A stretch of DNA of 64,000 nt from Mucilaginibacter_A sp965201005 (lineage in GTDB: Bacteria > Bacteroidota > Bacteroidia > Sphingobacteriales > Sphingobacteriaceae): the NCBI RefSeq assembly GCF_965201005.1, contig NZ_OZ241747.1, positions 3,100,001 through 3,164,000 on the forward strand, read 5' to 3'. A model generated the notes under the pieces. It did not search any database. It saw only the letters and a program-made list of their open reading frames with translations, and was not told the origin of the DNA. This document shows positions 8,680 through 16,589 of the stretch, piece after piece (positions within the stretch are counted from its first letter, which is position 1; each line of letters opens with the position of its first letter). Made by a program: the position numbers and the translations under genes.

Positions 8680-9052
8680 TGTTGATAATCGTATTTTGTT
8701 TCCAAAAATGTAATGATATAACCGTCTGGGTCTTTTACCATCAATGTTTTTCCAAAAGGCGTATTGTTGATTGTTCCTAAAATTGTAACTCCTTTTTCTG
8801 AAAGTTGGCTTTGTAATTCTTCAATATTTTCATCAATAGCAAACCAATGCGAAGCACCAACGCCTAACTCTTTTCCGTCTAAATTTTCAATCGGTTTTCT
8901 AATGGCAAAACTTGCCTCGCCTTTGTTGTATTTTAAAATACAGGCTTCAGGATTGCTAATTTCTGATAACTCAAATCCTAATTTGTCTCTGTAAAAGGCT
9001 TTGATACTTTTAAATCTCTTACTTGTATAGATGCAAAATCTAATTTTCTCAT
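8676..9052 (-). pseudogene. VOC/glyoxalase-superfamily protein, one frameshift
   Basis: From ATG at 9052 the frame reads MRKLDFASIQVRDLKVSK. An A-run near 9007-9010 is one base short, after which the original frame resumes as AFYRDKLGFELSEISNP and runs to FGKTLMVKDPDGYIITFLET and the stop at 8678-8676. The length (about 125 residues) and the paired beta-alpha-beta-beta-beta layout match VOC dioxygenase/resistance proteins. It heads the minus-strand cluster VOC-EVE-MarR-EVE. Confidence 0.75.
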
Positions 9053-9184
9053 TTTTAATTAATATGTTGTCAAAAACATAATATACACAACAACAATAAT
9101 CTAATTTTTTTAGAAATTTATTTAGTTCAATAAAAAATAATAATTCTTTTTGTTGTTAGGGTACGTTTTGTGTAGCATTACAGG

Positions 9185-9371
9185 CAACGGAAAAGGCTTG
9201 GCGAAGGACTGGTATTTGAAGCCCGTCGGCCAAAACCAAAGTTAAATTAATAAACAAATGCTGATGCTTCTTTTACCGGCTAAATTTTATTTCTTCTGCC
9301 GAAACTGAAGCAAAATAGCAAATAAAAGTTCAATAACTTCCTTCGGCCAGTTTTTTGCCAAACCAATGTTG
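9185..9371 (-). repeat. Cassette-boundary-like imperfect palindromic repeat, copy R1
   Basis: About 187 bp. The outer arms are GGCTTGGCGAAGGACTGG at the left and CCAGTTTTTTGCCAAACC at the right, which pair with a few mismatches; the edges are CAACGG and AATGTTG. The centre carries the dispersed motif (GATGCTTCTTTTACCGGC, 9263-9280). Related copies lie at 10037-10228, 22350-22530, 23516-23712 and 24384-24583. Relative to the neighbouring genes the repeat is always in the same orientation. Confidence 0.8.
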
Positions 9372-9381
9372 TGCGTTCGCC

Positions 9382-9771
9382 TTATTCTATTAAACTTAAT
9401 CCGTCAATCCGTTCGAAATGCTTTTTGTTTAATGTTGATAGTGTCAAATTGTGAGAAATAGATGTTGCTGCAATAAATAAGTCTGCCATTCCAATTTGCT
9501 TCCGTTTACTTTTTAAAGCCGAGTTGAGGTTTATGGCAATTTGCGAAACGGCCTCGTCAAATGGCAGAACTTTTGTCCTATTCAATAAACCAGTCCAAAA
9601 CGGCATTTGATGGACGGTTGCACCCGAATAGATTTCGTAATGTGTTATTGCGGAAATAGAAAAATCGTAACCTTGGTCAAATAAAGCGATAAGTACCGAA
9701 TTTGATTTATCACTTTTTCGAAAATAGTCTATCAAGATAGAAGTATCTGCTAAAATTAGATTGTCCGCCAT
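9382..9771 (-). CDS. PIN-domain toxin, VapC-like
   Basis: This 129-residue PIN nuclease has the acidic residues of the active site in LADTSILIDYF (first Asp), HYEIYSG (Glu) and GMADLFIAATSISHN (Asp), followed by LSTLNKKHFERIDGL. VapC toxins are Mg-dependent RNases that cut tRNA or rRNA. The start overlaps the upstream antitoxin gene by 16 bp. The C-terminal third is nearly the same as in the PIN protein at 41354-41725, although the two antitoxins are unrelated. Confidence 0.88.
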   Translation of the reverse strand: MADNLILADTSILIDYFRKSDKSNSVLIALFDQGYDFSISAITHYEIYSGATVHQMPFWTGLLNRTKVLPFDEAVSQIAINLNSALKSKRKQIGMADLFIAATSISHNLTLSTLNKKHFERIDGLSLIE

Positions 9772-9983
9772 TCATCAATTTTTTTTCGTGTATCTGCAAT
9801 TGTATCCAACTGCTTTTTTGAAAATGTAGGGCCATTCAACAAGAAATTCCTAAAATCCTCCCTTTCCTGGTCAACAACGGGTGGCATTTCCACTTCTTGT
9901 TTAAGTTTTGTCCACTGTGTTTGTGGAAGTCTTTTAACCAATTGAACTAATTGATCAAAACCGATTTCTACCTGTGCTTGCAT
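9756..9983 (-). CDS. Antitoxin partner of the PIN toxin
   Basis: A 75-residue charged protein that precedes and overlaps the PIN gene. The N-terminus (MQAQVEIGFDQLVQLVKRLP) looks like a short dimerising strand-helix, and the C-terminal DTIADTRKKIDEW a toxin-wrapping helix. The call rests on position and size, as no DNA-binding motif is obvious. The gene pair sits between repeats R1 and R2 like a single mobile cassette. Confidence 0.75.
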   Translation of the reverse strand: MQAQVEIGFDQLVQLVKRLPQTQWTKLKQEVEMPPVVDQEREDFRNFLLNGPTFSKKQLDTIADTRKKIDEWRTI

Positions 9984-10036
9984 GTACCAAATTTAAGAAG
10001 TTTTTGTCGAACGGCGAGTGGTCGGTAGGTGACGCA

Positions 10037-10228
10037 CAACGGAAAGGGCTTGGCGAAGAACTGGAATTTGAAACCCGTCAGCCCCAAAACCAAAGTTAAA
10101 TTTATAATTAAATGTTGATGCTTCTTTTATCGGCTAAATTTATGTTCCTTCTGCTGAAACTGAAGCAAAATAACAAAATAAAAGTTGATGTTTAATCCGT
10201 CGGCCAGTTTTTTGCCAAACCAATGTTA
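10037..10228 (-). repeat. Cassette-boundary-like imperfect palindromic repeat, copy R2
   Basis: Its arms are GGCTTGGCGAAGAACTGG and CCAGTTTTTTGCCAAACC, its left edge CAACGG, its right edge AATGTTAGG. The central motif GATGCTTCTTTTATCGGC starts at 10117. It is very similar to R1 along its whole length, including the AAACTGAAGCAAAATA block. It separates the toxin/antitoxin pair from the gene at 10241-11095. Confidence 0.8.
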
Positions 10229-10240
10229 GGTGTAGTGGTT

Positions 10241-11095
10241 TTAGTTCGCAATTCTATTAATTATTGTTGTAAATTTTACTGGAAAGTCATTCATAATGAA
10301 AGCATAATCATCTGCAGGTTGTCCATAATTTTTAAATTGTGATTCTTTGAATAATAAATTTTTTCTCTTATTCCTGCAAATTAGAATCCCATCTTTATAT
10401 ACATAATAATCAACAATAGAATTTATTGATAATTCTTCCGAAATGTTTTTCTGTTTTCCAACAAATATTATTCTCTTATTTGTAATGAATAATCTTCCAA
10501 AATCTTGCGGAAGCCAATCTTTGATGTCATTTGTTGAATATGTTACATTTCCCATTCGTAAAGGTCCATTATTCCATCTTACACCTGAATAATTGACATT
10601 TCTCTTGATGGTTTTTTCTTGAAACATATAAATGTTGTTAAATTGATAATGTAATATTTCATTGTCTTTCAAAGCAACCTTGAATTTTGAAAAAGCATCT
10701 TTAATTGTTGGAAGCTCACTTGTTGCAAGTCTATTTCTTTCAGAAATATCTAAACTCATAACGTTGAATAAATCTTTTGAAATATCTTTTTTAAACCCTA
10801 AATATGAATTTATCAAATTTGAATTTTTTGAATAAGCAATCTCGTGTGGAACTCCACTTTTGTATAATAAATCTAAATAGTTATAACTTTCTCCATCGTC
10901 AAAAACTTTCTTTATATTGATTAAGGATTTCTTTCCATTTTCAGAAGTTTCATTTTGAATAACTGAACTAAAGAAACTTTCATTCTTTGATCTTTCATTT
11001 TGTTCAAGAGTTGAAATTTCGTCAGTTTTAGATTTTTGTCTTGAAAGGAAATAACCAATTATGATTATTACAACAAATAAAATTGCATAAGTCAT
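10241..11095 (-). CDS. Membrane-anchored protein with a C-terminal PH/GRAM-like region, unrecognised
   Basis: This 284-residue protein has one N-terminal membrane helix (residues about 3-18, AILFVVIIIIGYF) followed by a charged linker and a soluble region. Residues about 195-260 (GRLFITNKRIIFVGKQKNIS, then SINSIVDYYVYKDGILICRN) have the strand pattern of bacterial PH or GRAM-like domains. That resemblance is weak evidence of lipid or protein binding at the membrane, not of a known function. The gene is AT-rich and isolated, and follows the same minus-strand cassette-like order as the toxin pair. Confidence 0.6.
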   Translation of the reverse strand: MTYAILFVVIIIIGYFLSRQKSKTDEISTLEQNERSKNESFFSSVIQNETSENGKKSLINIKKVFDDGESYNYLDLLYKSGVPHEIAYSKNSNLINSYLGFKKDISKDLFNVMSLDISERNRLATSELPTIKDAFSKFKVALKDNEILHYQFNNIYMFQEKTIKRNVNYSGVRWNNGPLRMGNVTYSTNDIKDWLPQDFGRLFITNKRIIFVGKQKNISEELSINSIVDYYVYKDGILICRNKRKNLLFKESQFKNYGQPADDYAFIMNDFPVKFTTIINRIAN

Positions 11096-11280
11096 TTTTC
11101 AAAGCTTTTAATTTTTCGGTATTCGTTTTCCACCATTACAGCCAACTCTCTTATTGGCGCACTTTATCCATTTGCAAACGGTTACAAACGATAATACGCA
11201 TTTATAACCGCTTATTATCCGACTAAGATAACCAACCTGCCGCATCTTTGTACCATCAGTTCAAAACAAAAAATAAAACG

Positions 11281-11625
11281 ATGAGCACTTTAAAAAACAG
11301 CGTACGCCTGGTAGGAAACCTGGGCACTAACCCGGAAGTGAAAAACTTTGACCAAAACAAAAAGATGGCAAAACTGGCCCTGGCCACCAACGAAACGTAC
11401 CACAACCAAAAAGGCGAAAAAGTGACCGAAACGCAATGGCACAACCTTGTGCTGTGGGGCAAGCAAGCCGAAATTGCGGAAAGCTACCTGAAAAAAGGCG
11501 ACGAGATCAGCATTGAAGGTAAACTCGCTTCCCGAAATTATACCGATAAACAAGGCACCAAACGCTACATAACCGAAATTGTGGTGAACGAAATTTTGAT
11601 GCTGGGCGGCAAAAAGTCAGCATAA
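11281..11625 (+). CDS. ssb: Single-stranded DNA-binding protein, short form
   Basis: This 114-residue OB-fold protein reads NSVRLVGNLGTNPEV..., WHNLVLWGKQAEIAESYLKK and GDEISIEGKLASRNYTDKQG, as in SSB. I chose the ATG at 11281 because it places NSVRLVGNLG at the usual distance; an upstream in-frame ATG at 11248 adds residues unlike the family. The acidic C-terminal tail (DDDIPF type) that recruits repair and replication partners is absent, the protein ending LMLGGKKSA. It is therefore probably an accessory SSB, not the main replication protein. A strong hairpin follows at 11638-11672. Confidence 0.88.
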   Translation: MSTLKNSVRLVGNLGTNPEVKNFDQNKKMAKLALATNETYHNQKGEKVTETQWHNLVLWGKQAEIAESYLKKGDEISIEGKLASRNYTDKQGTKRYITEIVVNEILMLGGKKSA

Positions 11626-11637
11626 TTTTAAGGCGGT

Positions 11638-11672
11638 AAAAGAAGCATCTGGGGTTTGCAGATGCTTCTTTT
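11638..11672. terminator. Bidirectional terminator-like hairpin made of two inverted motif copies
   Basis: AAAAGAAGCATCTG, a 7-nt loop and CAGATGCTTCTTTT form a perfect 14-bp stem ending in T-runs on both strands. It lies between the convergent ssb and SDR genes. Both arms are copies of the dispersed motif. Confidence 0.8.
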
Positions 11673-11684
11673 ATGCACTAAAAT

Positions 11685-12389
11685 TTAGGGTGTGCTCAAC
11701 GCAACGGGCAACACTTTTCCGTTAAAAAATTGATGGCCGGACAGTGCAAAATCGGCTACGTATTTTCCCATTTCAAAAGCCGGAACCGGCGATTCGTAGC
11801 CCGGAAAAGCGCGTTCCAGCATTTCGGTTTGTGCTGATCCTAAAGCCAAACAGTTTACTTTGATTTGCTGTGGGGCGAGTTCTTGGGCCAAACATTCGGT
11901 CAAGGTGTGCAGGGCAGATTTGCTGGCCGAATAAGCCGATAAGCCTACAAACTTTGCGCTTCCCTGGAAGCCGCCCATGCTGCCGATATTTAAAATATGC
12001 GAGTTTTTTGCCAGTAAAAACAGCATCGCCCGGATGATGCGCACATGGCCGAGGTAATTGCTTTGCAGCATTTCCACAAAATCGGCCTCGCCCAGCTCTG
12101 CAAAAGGTTTGTTGATGAGTGCGCCGGCGTTATTGATCAAAATATCAATTTTTCCGTCCAGCCGGCTTTGCACAAAAGCCTGCAAATCCTGGTAGTCATC
12201 GTGCACAATATCAAACGCAACAGGGTACAAAACGCAATCCGGGTTGAGGCTTTGGGCAATTTCGTGCAGGTGTGCCAGCTTGTCTTCGGACCGGGCCAGG
12301 GCGATAATTTTGTGCCCGCTTTGCTGTGCCAGTTCAATCACGGCTTCAAAGCCAATGCCGCTGCTGGCCCCGCTGATGATAATGTTCAT
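11685..12389 (-). CDS. SDR-family oxidoreductase
   Basis: A compact 234-residue SDR with GASSGIGFEA for the cofactor, NNAG in ILINNAGALIN, SMGG and YSASKSALHTL around the catalytic Tyr-Lys. The substrate is unknown. Its ATG overlaps the stop of the flippase-like gene as ATGA (12386-12389), so the two are co-transcribed and probably translationally coupled. A motif copy lies in the coding sequence at 12004-12029. Confidence 0.88.
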   Translation of the reverse strand: MNIIISGASSGIGFEAVIELAQQSGHKIIALARSEDKLAHLHEIAQSLNPDCVLYPVAFDIVHDDYQDLQAFVQSRLDGKIDILINNAGALINKPFAELGEADFVEMLQSNYLGHVRIIRAMLFLLAKNSHILNIGSMGGFQGSAKFVGLSAYSASKSALHTLTECLAQELAPQQIKVNCLALGSAQTEMLERAFPGYESPVPAFEMGKYVADFALSGHQFFNGKVLPVALSTP

Positions 12390-13339
12390 GGTTGATCGAT
12401 GCTGTTTTTATCGGGTAAAATTTCAGTTTCTACTGGTTTGGGCAAGCCTTCGTTTAAGCGTTTGGTGTTGAAAACGTAATAAATCCCCAGCAAAGAAACC
12501 ACCGCCGAAGTAAGATAAAACAGCAAACTAACCACTACGGCCAAATTTGGGTCCATATTGAAAAATGGCGCAAAGTGCACAAATATGTATTCCCTCAACC
12601 CCAAACCGCCAACCGAAAATGGCACAACTGCCGACAGCGAAGCCACCAGAAAAGTAAATAAATAAGGCGAAAACTTGCCGTTGTAATGCAATGCCAGCAG
12701 CACAAAAAGTACCGTGATTACCTGCATGGACTGCACCACAATAGCTTTGGCGTGTGCTTCAAAAAAGAAGTGTGTGTATTCTTTAAAAAAATATTTCGCC
12801 ACAAAATAATAAGCTGTGGTACCAACTAAAAAAACACTGAGCGGAATGGCCAGGTGAATCTGGATTTGGGGCAGAAAACCGATCAGTGCGACCACAATCA
12901 ACCCAATGGCCCAAAGCCCGCTTAACCGGTCGAAAAATATCGCCCAAAAAACGCTTTTTGCGGGCAATTTATAGTTTTTGTTGAGCAGCCAGATTTTGTA
13001 ACCATCGCCGCCAATACCGCCCGGCAAAAATAAATTGTAAAACAAACCAAGCATGTACAAACGCAGGTTGAACACGTAGCCCAGCCGCAAATGGATCGAC
13101 TTAAAAAAACTAAGCAGCCGCGATGAGGCAACCATTTGCGATGCAAAAAACGTAAGAACGGCCAGCAGCAAATACAGCGGATTGGCTGCAGAAAGCGTGT
13201 ATTTTACTTTTTGAAAATCAATTTTGCTCAACACTAAATAAAGCAGCAGACTTGTAAAACCCACTTTCAGGATTGTTTTTACAACATCCCAGAAAACCTG
13301 TTTGCTGGTTTTTGGTGTGAGTACTTCCGTTTCGGCCAT
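12386..13339 (-). CDS. Flippase-like membrane protein of the UPF0104 / LPG_synthase_TM family
   Basis: About 317 residues with roughly eight membrane helices, e.g. VGFTSLLLYLVLSKI, YLLLAVLTFFASQMV, LVVALIGFLPQI. LFYNLFLPGGIGGDGYKIWL and VPFSVGGLGLREY are typical of the family, related to the transmembrane part of lysyl-phosphatidylglycerol synthases. Family members are proposed to flip lipids or glycolipids. I prefer the ATG at 13339 (MAETEVLTPK); an in-frame ATG at 13357 adds six residues. The last codons (PDKNSIDQP) are a copy of the dispersed motif (12398-12417) read as protein. Confidence 0.85.
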   Translation of the reverse strand: MAETEVLTPKTSKQVFWDVVKTILKVGFTSLLLYLVLSKIDFQKVKYTLSAANPLYLLLAVLTFFASQMVASSRLLSFFKSIHLRLGYVFNLRLYMLGLFYNLFLPGGIGGDGYKIWLLNKNYKLPAKSVFWAIFFDRLSGLWAIGLIVVALIGFLPQIQIHLAIPLSVFLVGTTAYYFVAKYFFKEYTHFFFEAHAKAIVVQSMQVITVLFVLLALHYNGKFSPYLFTFLVASLSAVVPFSVGGLGLREYIFVHFAPFFNMDPNLAVVVSLLFYLTSAVVSLLGIYYVFNTKRLNEGLPKPVETEILPDKNSIDQP

Positions 13340-13406
13340 CAACGGCAAAAATAACAAAATAGAGAATTAGTTGAAAGTGAATAGTTGCTGGTTGAATATC
13401 GGGTAA

Positions 13407-13430
13407 TTTTAGGTTGATAAAAACAGTATG
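13407..13430 (+). repeat. Dispersed motif, ACAGTAT variant
   Basis: ATTTTAGGTTGATAAAAACA followed by GTATG in the gap between the flippase-like gene and aguB. It keeps the A/T tract plus the GATAAAAACAG core. The rest of 13340-13530 shows only the promoter-like box at 13504. Confidence 0.7.
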
Positions 13431-13503
13431 CGGTTAATGGTTGATGGTTCATAGCTGATAGTTCACACCTCAAACCTCTATTGCGCCGCTTTGATCTTAA
13501 TCT

Positions 13504-13511
13504 TATTTTTG
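13504..13511 (+). promoter_or_regulatory. Candidate Bacteroidota -7 box for aguB
   Basis: TATTTTTG matches the TAnnTTTG -7 consensus of the Bacteroidota sigma factor, 19 bp upstream of the aguB ATG. The -33 region (TTGC at 13481) is only a partial match to TTTG, so the call is tentative. Confidence 0.35.
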
Positions 13512-13530
13512 TGGCCGGATAAAACAAGTT

Positions 13531-14400
13531 ATGGCGAAAGTTAATGTTGGATTAGTGCAGATGACCTGCACGGCAGATAAAGAAGCGAATCTGCAAAAAG
13601 CAATTGGAAAGGTGCGTGAAGCGGCCGGAAAAGGCGCGCAGATTGTGTGTTTGCAGGAACTTTTTACGTCGCTTTATTTTTGTGACGAGGAAAATTATGA
13701 AAATTTTAAGTTGGCAGAACCCATTCCCGGCCCGTCAACCGACGGACTTTCCAAAGTTGCCGCCGAGTTGAATGTGGTGATTATTGCTTCTTTGTTTGAA
13801 AAACGTGCGCAGGGTTTGTACCATAATACAACCGCTGTAATTGATGCCGACGGAAAATATCTGGGCAAATACCGCAAAATGCACATCCCGGACGATCCTG
13901 GTTTTTACGAAAAATTCTACTTTACGCCAGGCGATTTGGGCTATAAAGTCTGGAAAACCAAATATGCAACTTTTGGCGTGTTGATTTGCTGGGATCAATG
14001 GTATCCGGAAGCTGCGCGGATTACGGCTTTGATGGGCGCGGAAATTTTGTTTTATCCAACAGCAATCGGTTGGTCAATCGAGCAGGACCTGCCAACAAAT
14101 ACTGAACAATACAATGCCTGGCAAACCATCCAGCGATCGCACGGCGTAGCCAACGGCGTGCATGTGGTAAGTGTGAACCGCGTAGGAGAGGAAGCCGGTG
14201 TAAAATTTTGGGGCGGATCGTTCGTCTCCAATCCGTTCGGAACGGTGATTTACCAGGCTTCGCACGATGACGAGGAAGTGATTGTGCAAGAACTGGATTT
14301 AGCAGAAACGGATCGTTACCGTACACATTGGCCGTTTTTGCGTGATCGCCGGATCGATTCTTATCAACCAATAACTAAAAGATTGATTGATGAAGACTAA
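13531..14400 (+). CDS. aguB: N-carbamoylputrescine amidase
   Basis: A 289-residue nitrilase-superfamily enzyme with the Glu-Lys-Cys triad visible: Glu43 in CLQELFTSLYF, Lys116 in KYRKMHIPDD, Cys153 in VLICWDQWYPEAAR. It hydrolyses N-carbamoylputrescine to putrescine, CO2 and ammonia in the agmatine route to polyamines. The length is that of the family. Its last codons overlap aguA (14390), so the two pathway enzymes form an operon and are probably translationally coupled. It is cytoplasmic; no signal is present. Confidence 0.95.
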   Translation: MAKVNVGLVQMTCTADKEANLQKAIGKVREAAGKGAQIVCLQELFTSLYFCDEENYENFKLAEPIPGPSTDGLSKVAAELNVVIIASLFEKRAQGLYHNTTAVIDADGKYLGKYRKMHIPDDPGFYEKFYFTPGDLGYKVWKTKYATFGVLICWDQWYPEAARITALMGAEILFYPTAIGWSIEQDLPTNTEQYNAWQTIQRSHGVANGVHVVSVNRVGEEAGVKFWGGSFVSNPFGTVIYQASHDDEEVIVQELDLAETDRYRTHWPFLRDRRIDSYQPITKRLIDED

Positions 14401-15439
14401 TTTGCAAGAACAAGGCTATTACTTCCCCGCCGAATGGAAAAAACACGAAGCAACCTGGTTAAGCTGGCCGCATAAAAACGATTCCTGGCCGGGGAAAATA
14501 GAGTTGATATATAAACCATATTGCGAATTTATAAAGATCATTGCAGCGGGAGAATTGGTTAGGATTAATGTTGCCAATGCCGAAATGGAAGCTTTTGCAA
14601 AAGCGGAATTACAGAAAGTTGGGGCTGATTTAAGTCAGGTCGAATTCTATCATTTCCCTACCAACGACGCATGGTGCCGCGATCATGGCCCGGCGTTTTT
14701 GGTAAACCGCGATGCTTCTTTTATGCCACAAAAATTGGTGTTGGATTGGAATTATAATGCTTGGGGAAATAAATATCCGCCTTTTAATCTGGATGATATT
14801 ATTCCAACTCGAATTGCGGAATGCTTTGATCTTCCTCTTTACGAACCTGGAATTATCATGGAAGGCGGTTCTGTGGAGTTTAACGGAAAAGGCACGGTTT
14901 TGACTACCACGGCCTGTCTGCTCAACAAAAACCGTAACCCGCACCTCGACCAAAATCAAATTGAAGATTACCTCAAAAAATATTATGGCGTACAGCAGGT
15001 TTTGTGGCTCGGCGACGGTATTGTGGGCGATGATACCGACGGCCATATTGACGACATCACGCGTTTTGTAAATGAAGACACGGTGGTAACGGTTGTGGAG
15101 GAAAACCCGGAAGACGAAAACTATCACATCTTACAGCAAAATCTCCAAAAACTGAAAGAAATGAAACTTTTGGATGGCCGTAAACTCCAAGTTATCGAAC
15201 TGCCGATGCCATCACCTGTAATTTGGGAAGGTACAAGGTTACCAGCAAGTTACGCCAACTTTTATATTGCAAACAAAGCAGTCATCGTGCCAACTTATCG
15301 CGATAAAAACGACGAAAAAGCTTTGCAGATTTTACAAGAATGCTTTCCTGGCCGTAAAGTTGCAGGCATAGATTCCACGGATATTATCTGGGGCTTGGGC
15401 AGCTTCCATTGTTTGAGCCAGCAGGAACCGGCGGTCTGA
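14390..15439 (+). CDS. aguA: Agmatine deiminase
   Basis: This 349-residue guanidino-group-modifying enzyme converts agmatine to N-carbamoylputrescine and ammonia. Family landmarks include PAEWKKHEATWLSWPH, DAWCRDHGPAFL, IIMEGGSVEFNGKG, DDTDGHIDDITRF and GLGSFHCLSQQEP, whose Cys (about 341) is the nucleophile. ATG 14390 is the natural start; it overlaps the end of aguB by 11 bp. A copy of the dispersed motif lies in frame at 14711-14730, encoding DASFMP in the loop after DHGPAFLVNR, which shows that motif copies also reside in core genes. Confidence 0.95.
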   Translation: MKTNLQEQGYYFPAEWKKHEATWLSWPHKNDSWPGKIELIYKPYCEFIKIIAAGELVRINVANAEMEAFAKAELQKVGADLSQVEFYHFPTNDAWCRDHGPAFLVNRDASFMPQKLVLDWNYNAWGNKYPPFNLDDIIPTRIAECFDLPLYEPGIIMEGGSVEFNGKGTVLTTTACLLNKNRNPHLDQNQIEDYLKKYYGVQQVLWLGDGIVGDDTDGHIDDITRFVNEDTVVTVVEENPEDENYHILQQNLQKLKEMKLLDGRKLQVIELPMPSPVIWEGTRLPASYANFYIANKAVIVPTYRDKNDEKALQILQECFPGRKVAGIDSTDIIWGLGSFHCLSQQEPAV

Positions 15440-15448
15440 TTTATGACC

Positions 15449-15505
15449 GATGCTGTTTTTATCGATTAAAAAACTGAAAGTTTCCATGCTTCTTTTATCG
15501 GTATA
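15449..15505 (-). repeat. Two dispersed-motif copies, one of each variant
   Basis: GATGCTGTTTTTATCG starts at 15449 and CATGCTTCTTTTATCGG at 15485, in the same orientation and 36 bp apart, each followed by an A-rich tract. They occupy the gap after aguA. Nothing else was recognised in 15440-15611. Confidence 0.8.
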
Positions 15506-15611
15506 AATAACGAAAACGTCTTTTTAACTAAACAAAAAAGCATTTTGGCTAAATACTTCTTTAACTTGTTACCGAACTTCGATTCATCAAAAAAATGATA
15601 AACATTTTATT

Positions 15612-16586
15612 ATGAAAGCAATAAGAGTTCATGAATTCGGCGGACCGGAAGTAATGCAATTAGAGGACGTGGAACGGCCCGTTCCTAAAGCCGATGAAAT
15701 TTTGGTAAAAGTTTATGCCAGCAGCGTCAATCCTGCCGATTATATTGTCCGCCAGGGCGGAAACGAGATTTTACGATCTTACCTAAAACTTCCCCTGGGC
15801 CTGGGTTTGGATGCAGCAGGCATTGTGGAAGAAACCGGGCTTGAAGTGACTAATTTTAAGAAAGGTGACAAGGTTTATGGCGTTCCGAATTTTCCTGGCA
15901 ATGGCAGTTATGCCGAATATATTGCAGCAAAGGCAAGTCAGTTTTCTTCAATGCCGCAGCATATCACTTTTAATGAAGCAGGTGCTCTTCCCTCATGCGC
16001 ACTTATTGCCTGGAATGGCATTGTCGATTTGGGCAAGGTAAAACCGGGGCAGCGTGTGCTGATTCATGGGGCGGCAGGCGGCGTTGGCAATTTGGCTGTG
16101 CAATTTGCCAAAGCTAAAGGCGCTTATGTAATCGGGACGGCATCTGCCTACAACTTTGATTTTTTGAAAGATCTGGGTGCCGATGAGGTGATCGATTACA
16201 ACAACCAGCATTTTGAAGAACTGCTGAAAGATATAGATTTAGTATTCAATGCTTCGCCCGTTCGGGATAAAAGTATCAGGATGAAGTCTGTTGACGTGAT
16301 TAAAGAAGGCGGTATTTTTGTATGCACACATCTGGATCAACCCCTTCCGGATGATTTCCTGAAAGCACTCGCAAAAAAGAACGCCACCGGAACCTTGGTT
16401 GGAGGAGGTGCAGTAACCACTTATACTTCATCACTAACTGGTACAACCCAATTGATTAATGAGGGCAAAGTAAGAGCTGTAGTGAGCAAAGTGTACCCGC
16501 TGGAACAGGTGGCAGACGCGCACCGGGAAAGTGAAACCAAACACGTACGCGGCAAGATTGTATTGGAAATAAGAAAGGAAGACTAA
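15612..16586 (+). CDS. NADP-dependent quinone oxidoreductase-like MDR protein
   Basis: A 324-residue zinc-independent medium-chain dehydrogenase/reductase. The N-terminal GroES-like domain reads MKAIRVHEFGGPEVMQLEDV and YASSVNPADYIVRQG; the Rossmann motif is VLIHGAAGGVGNLAVQFAKA (about 147-166). The zinc ligands of alcohol dehydrogenases are absent, which fits quinone reductase/enoyl reductase types. The TTG start of the AraC gene lies 3 bp after the stop, so they form one transcript. Confidence 0.88.
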   Translation: MKAIRVHEFGGPEVMQLEDVERPVPKADEILVKVYASSVNPADYIVRQGGNEILRSYLKLPLGLGLDAAGIVEETGLEVTNFKKGDKVYGVPNFPGNGSYAEYIAAKASQFSSMPQHITFNEAGALPSCALIAWNGIVDLGKVKPGQRVLIHGAAGGVGNLAVQFAKAKGAYVIGTASAYNFDFLKDLGADEVIDYNNQHFEELLKDIDLVFNASPVRDKSIRMKSVDVIKEGGIFVCTHLDQPLPDDFLKALAKKNATGTLVGGGAVTTYTSSLTGTTQLINEGKVRAVVSKVYPLEQVADAHRESETKHVRGKIVLEIRKED

Positions 16587-16589
16587 CAA

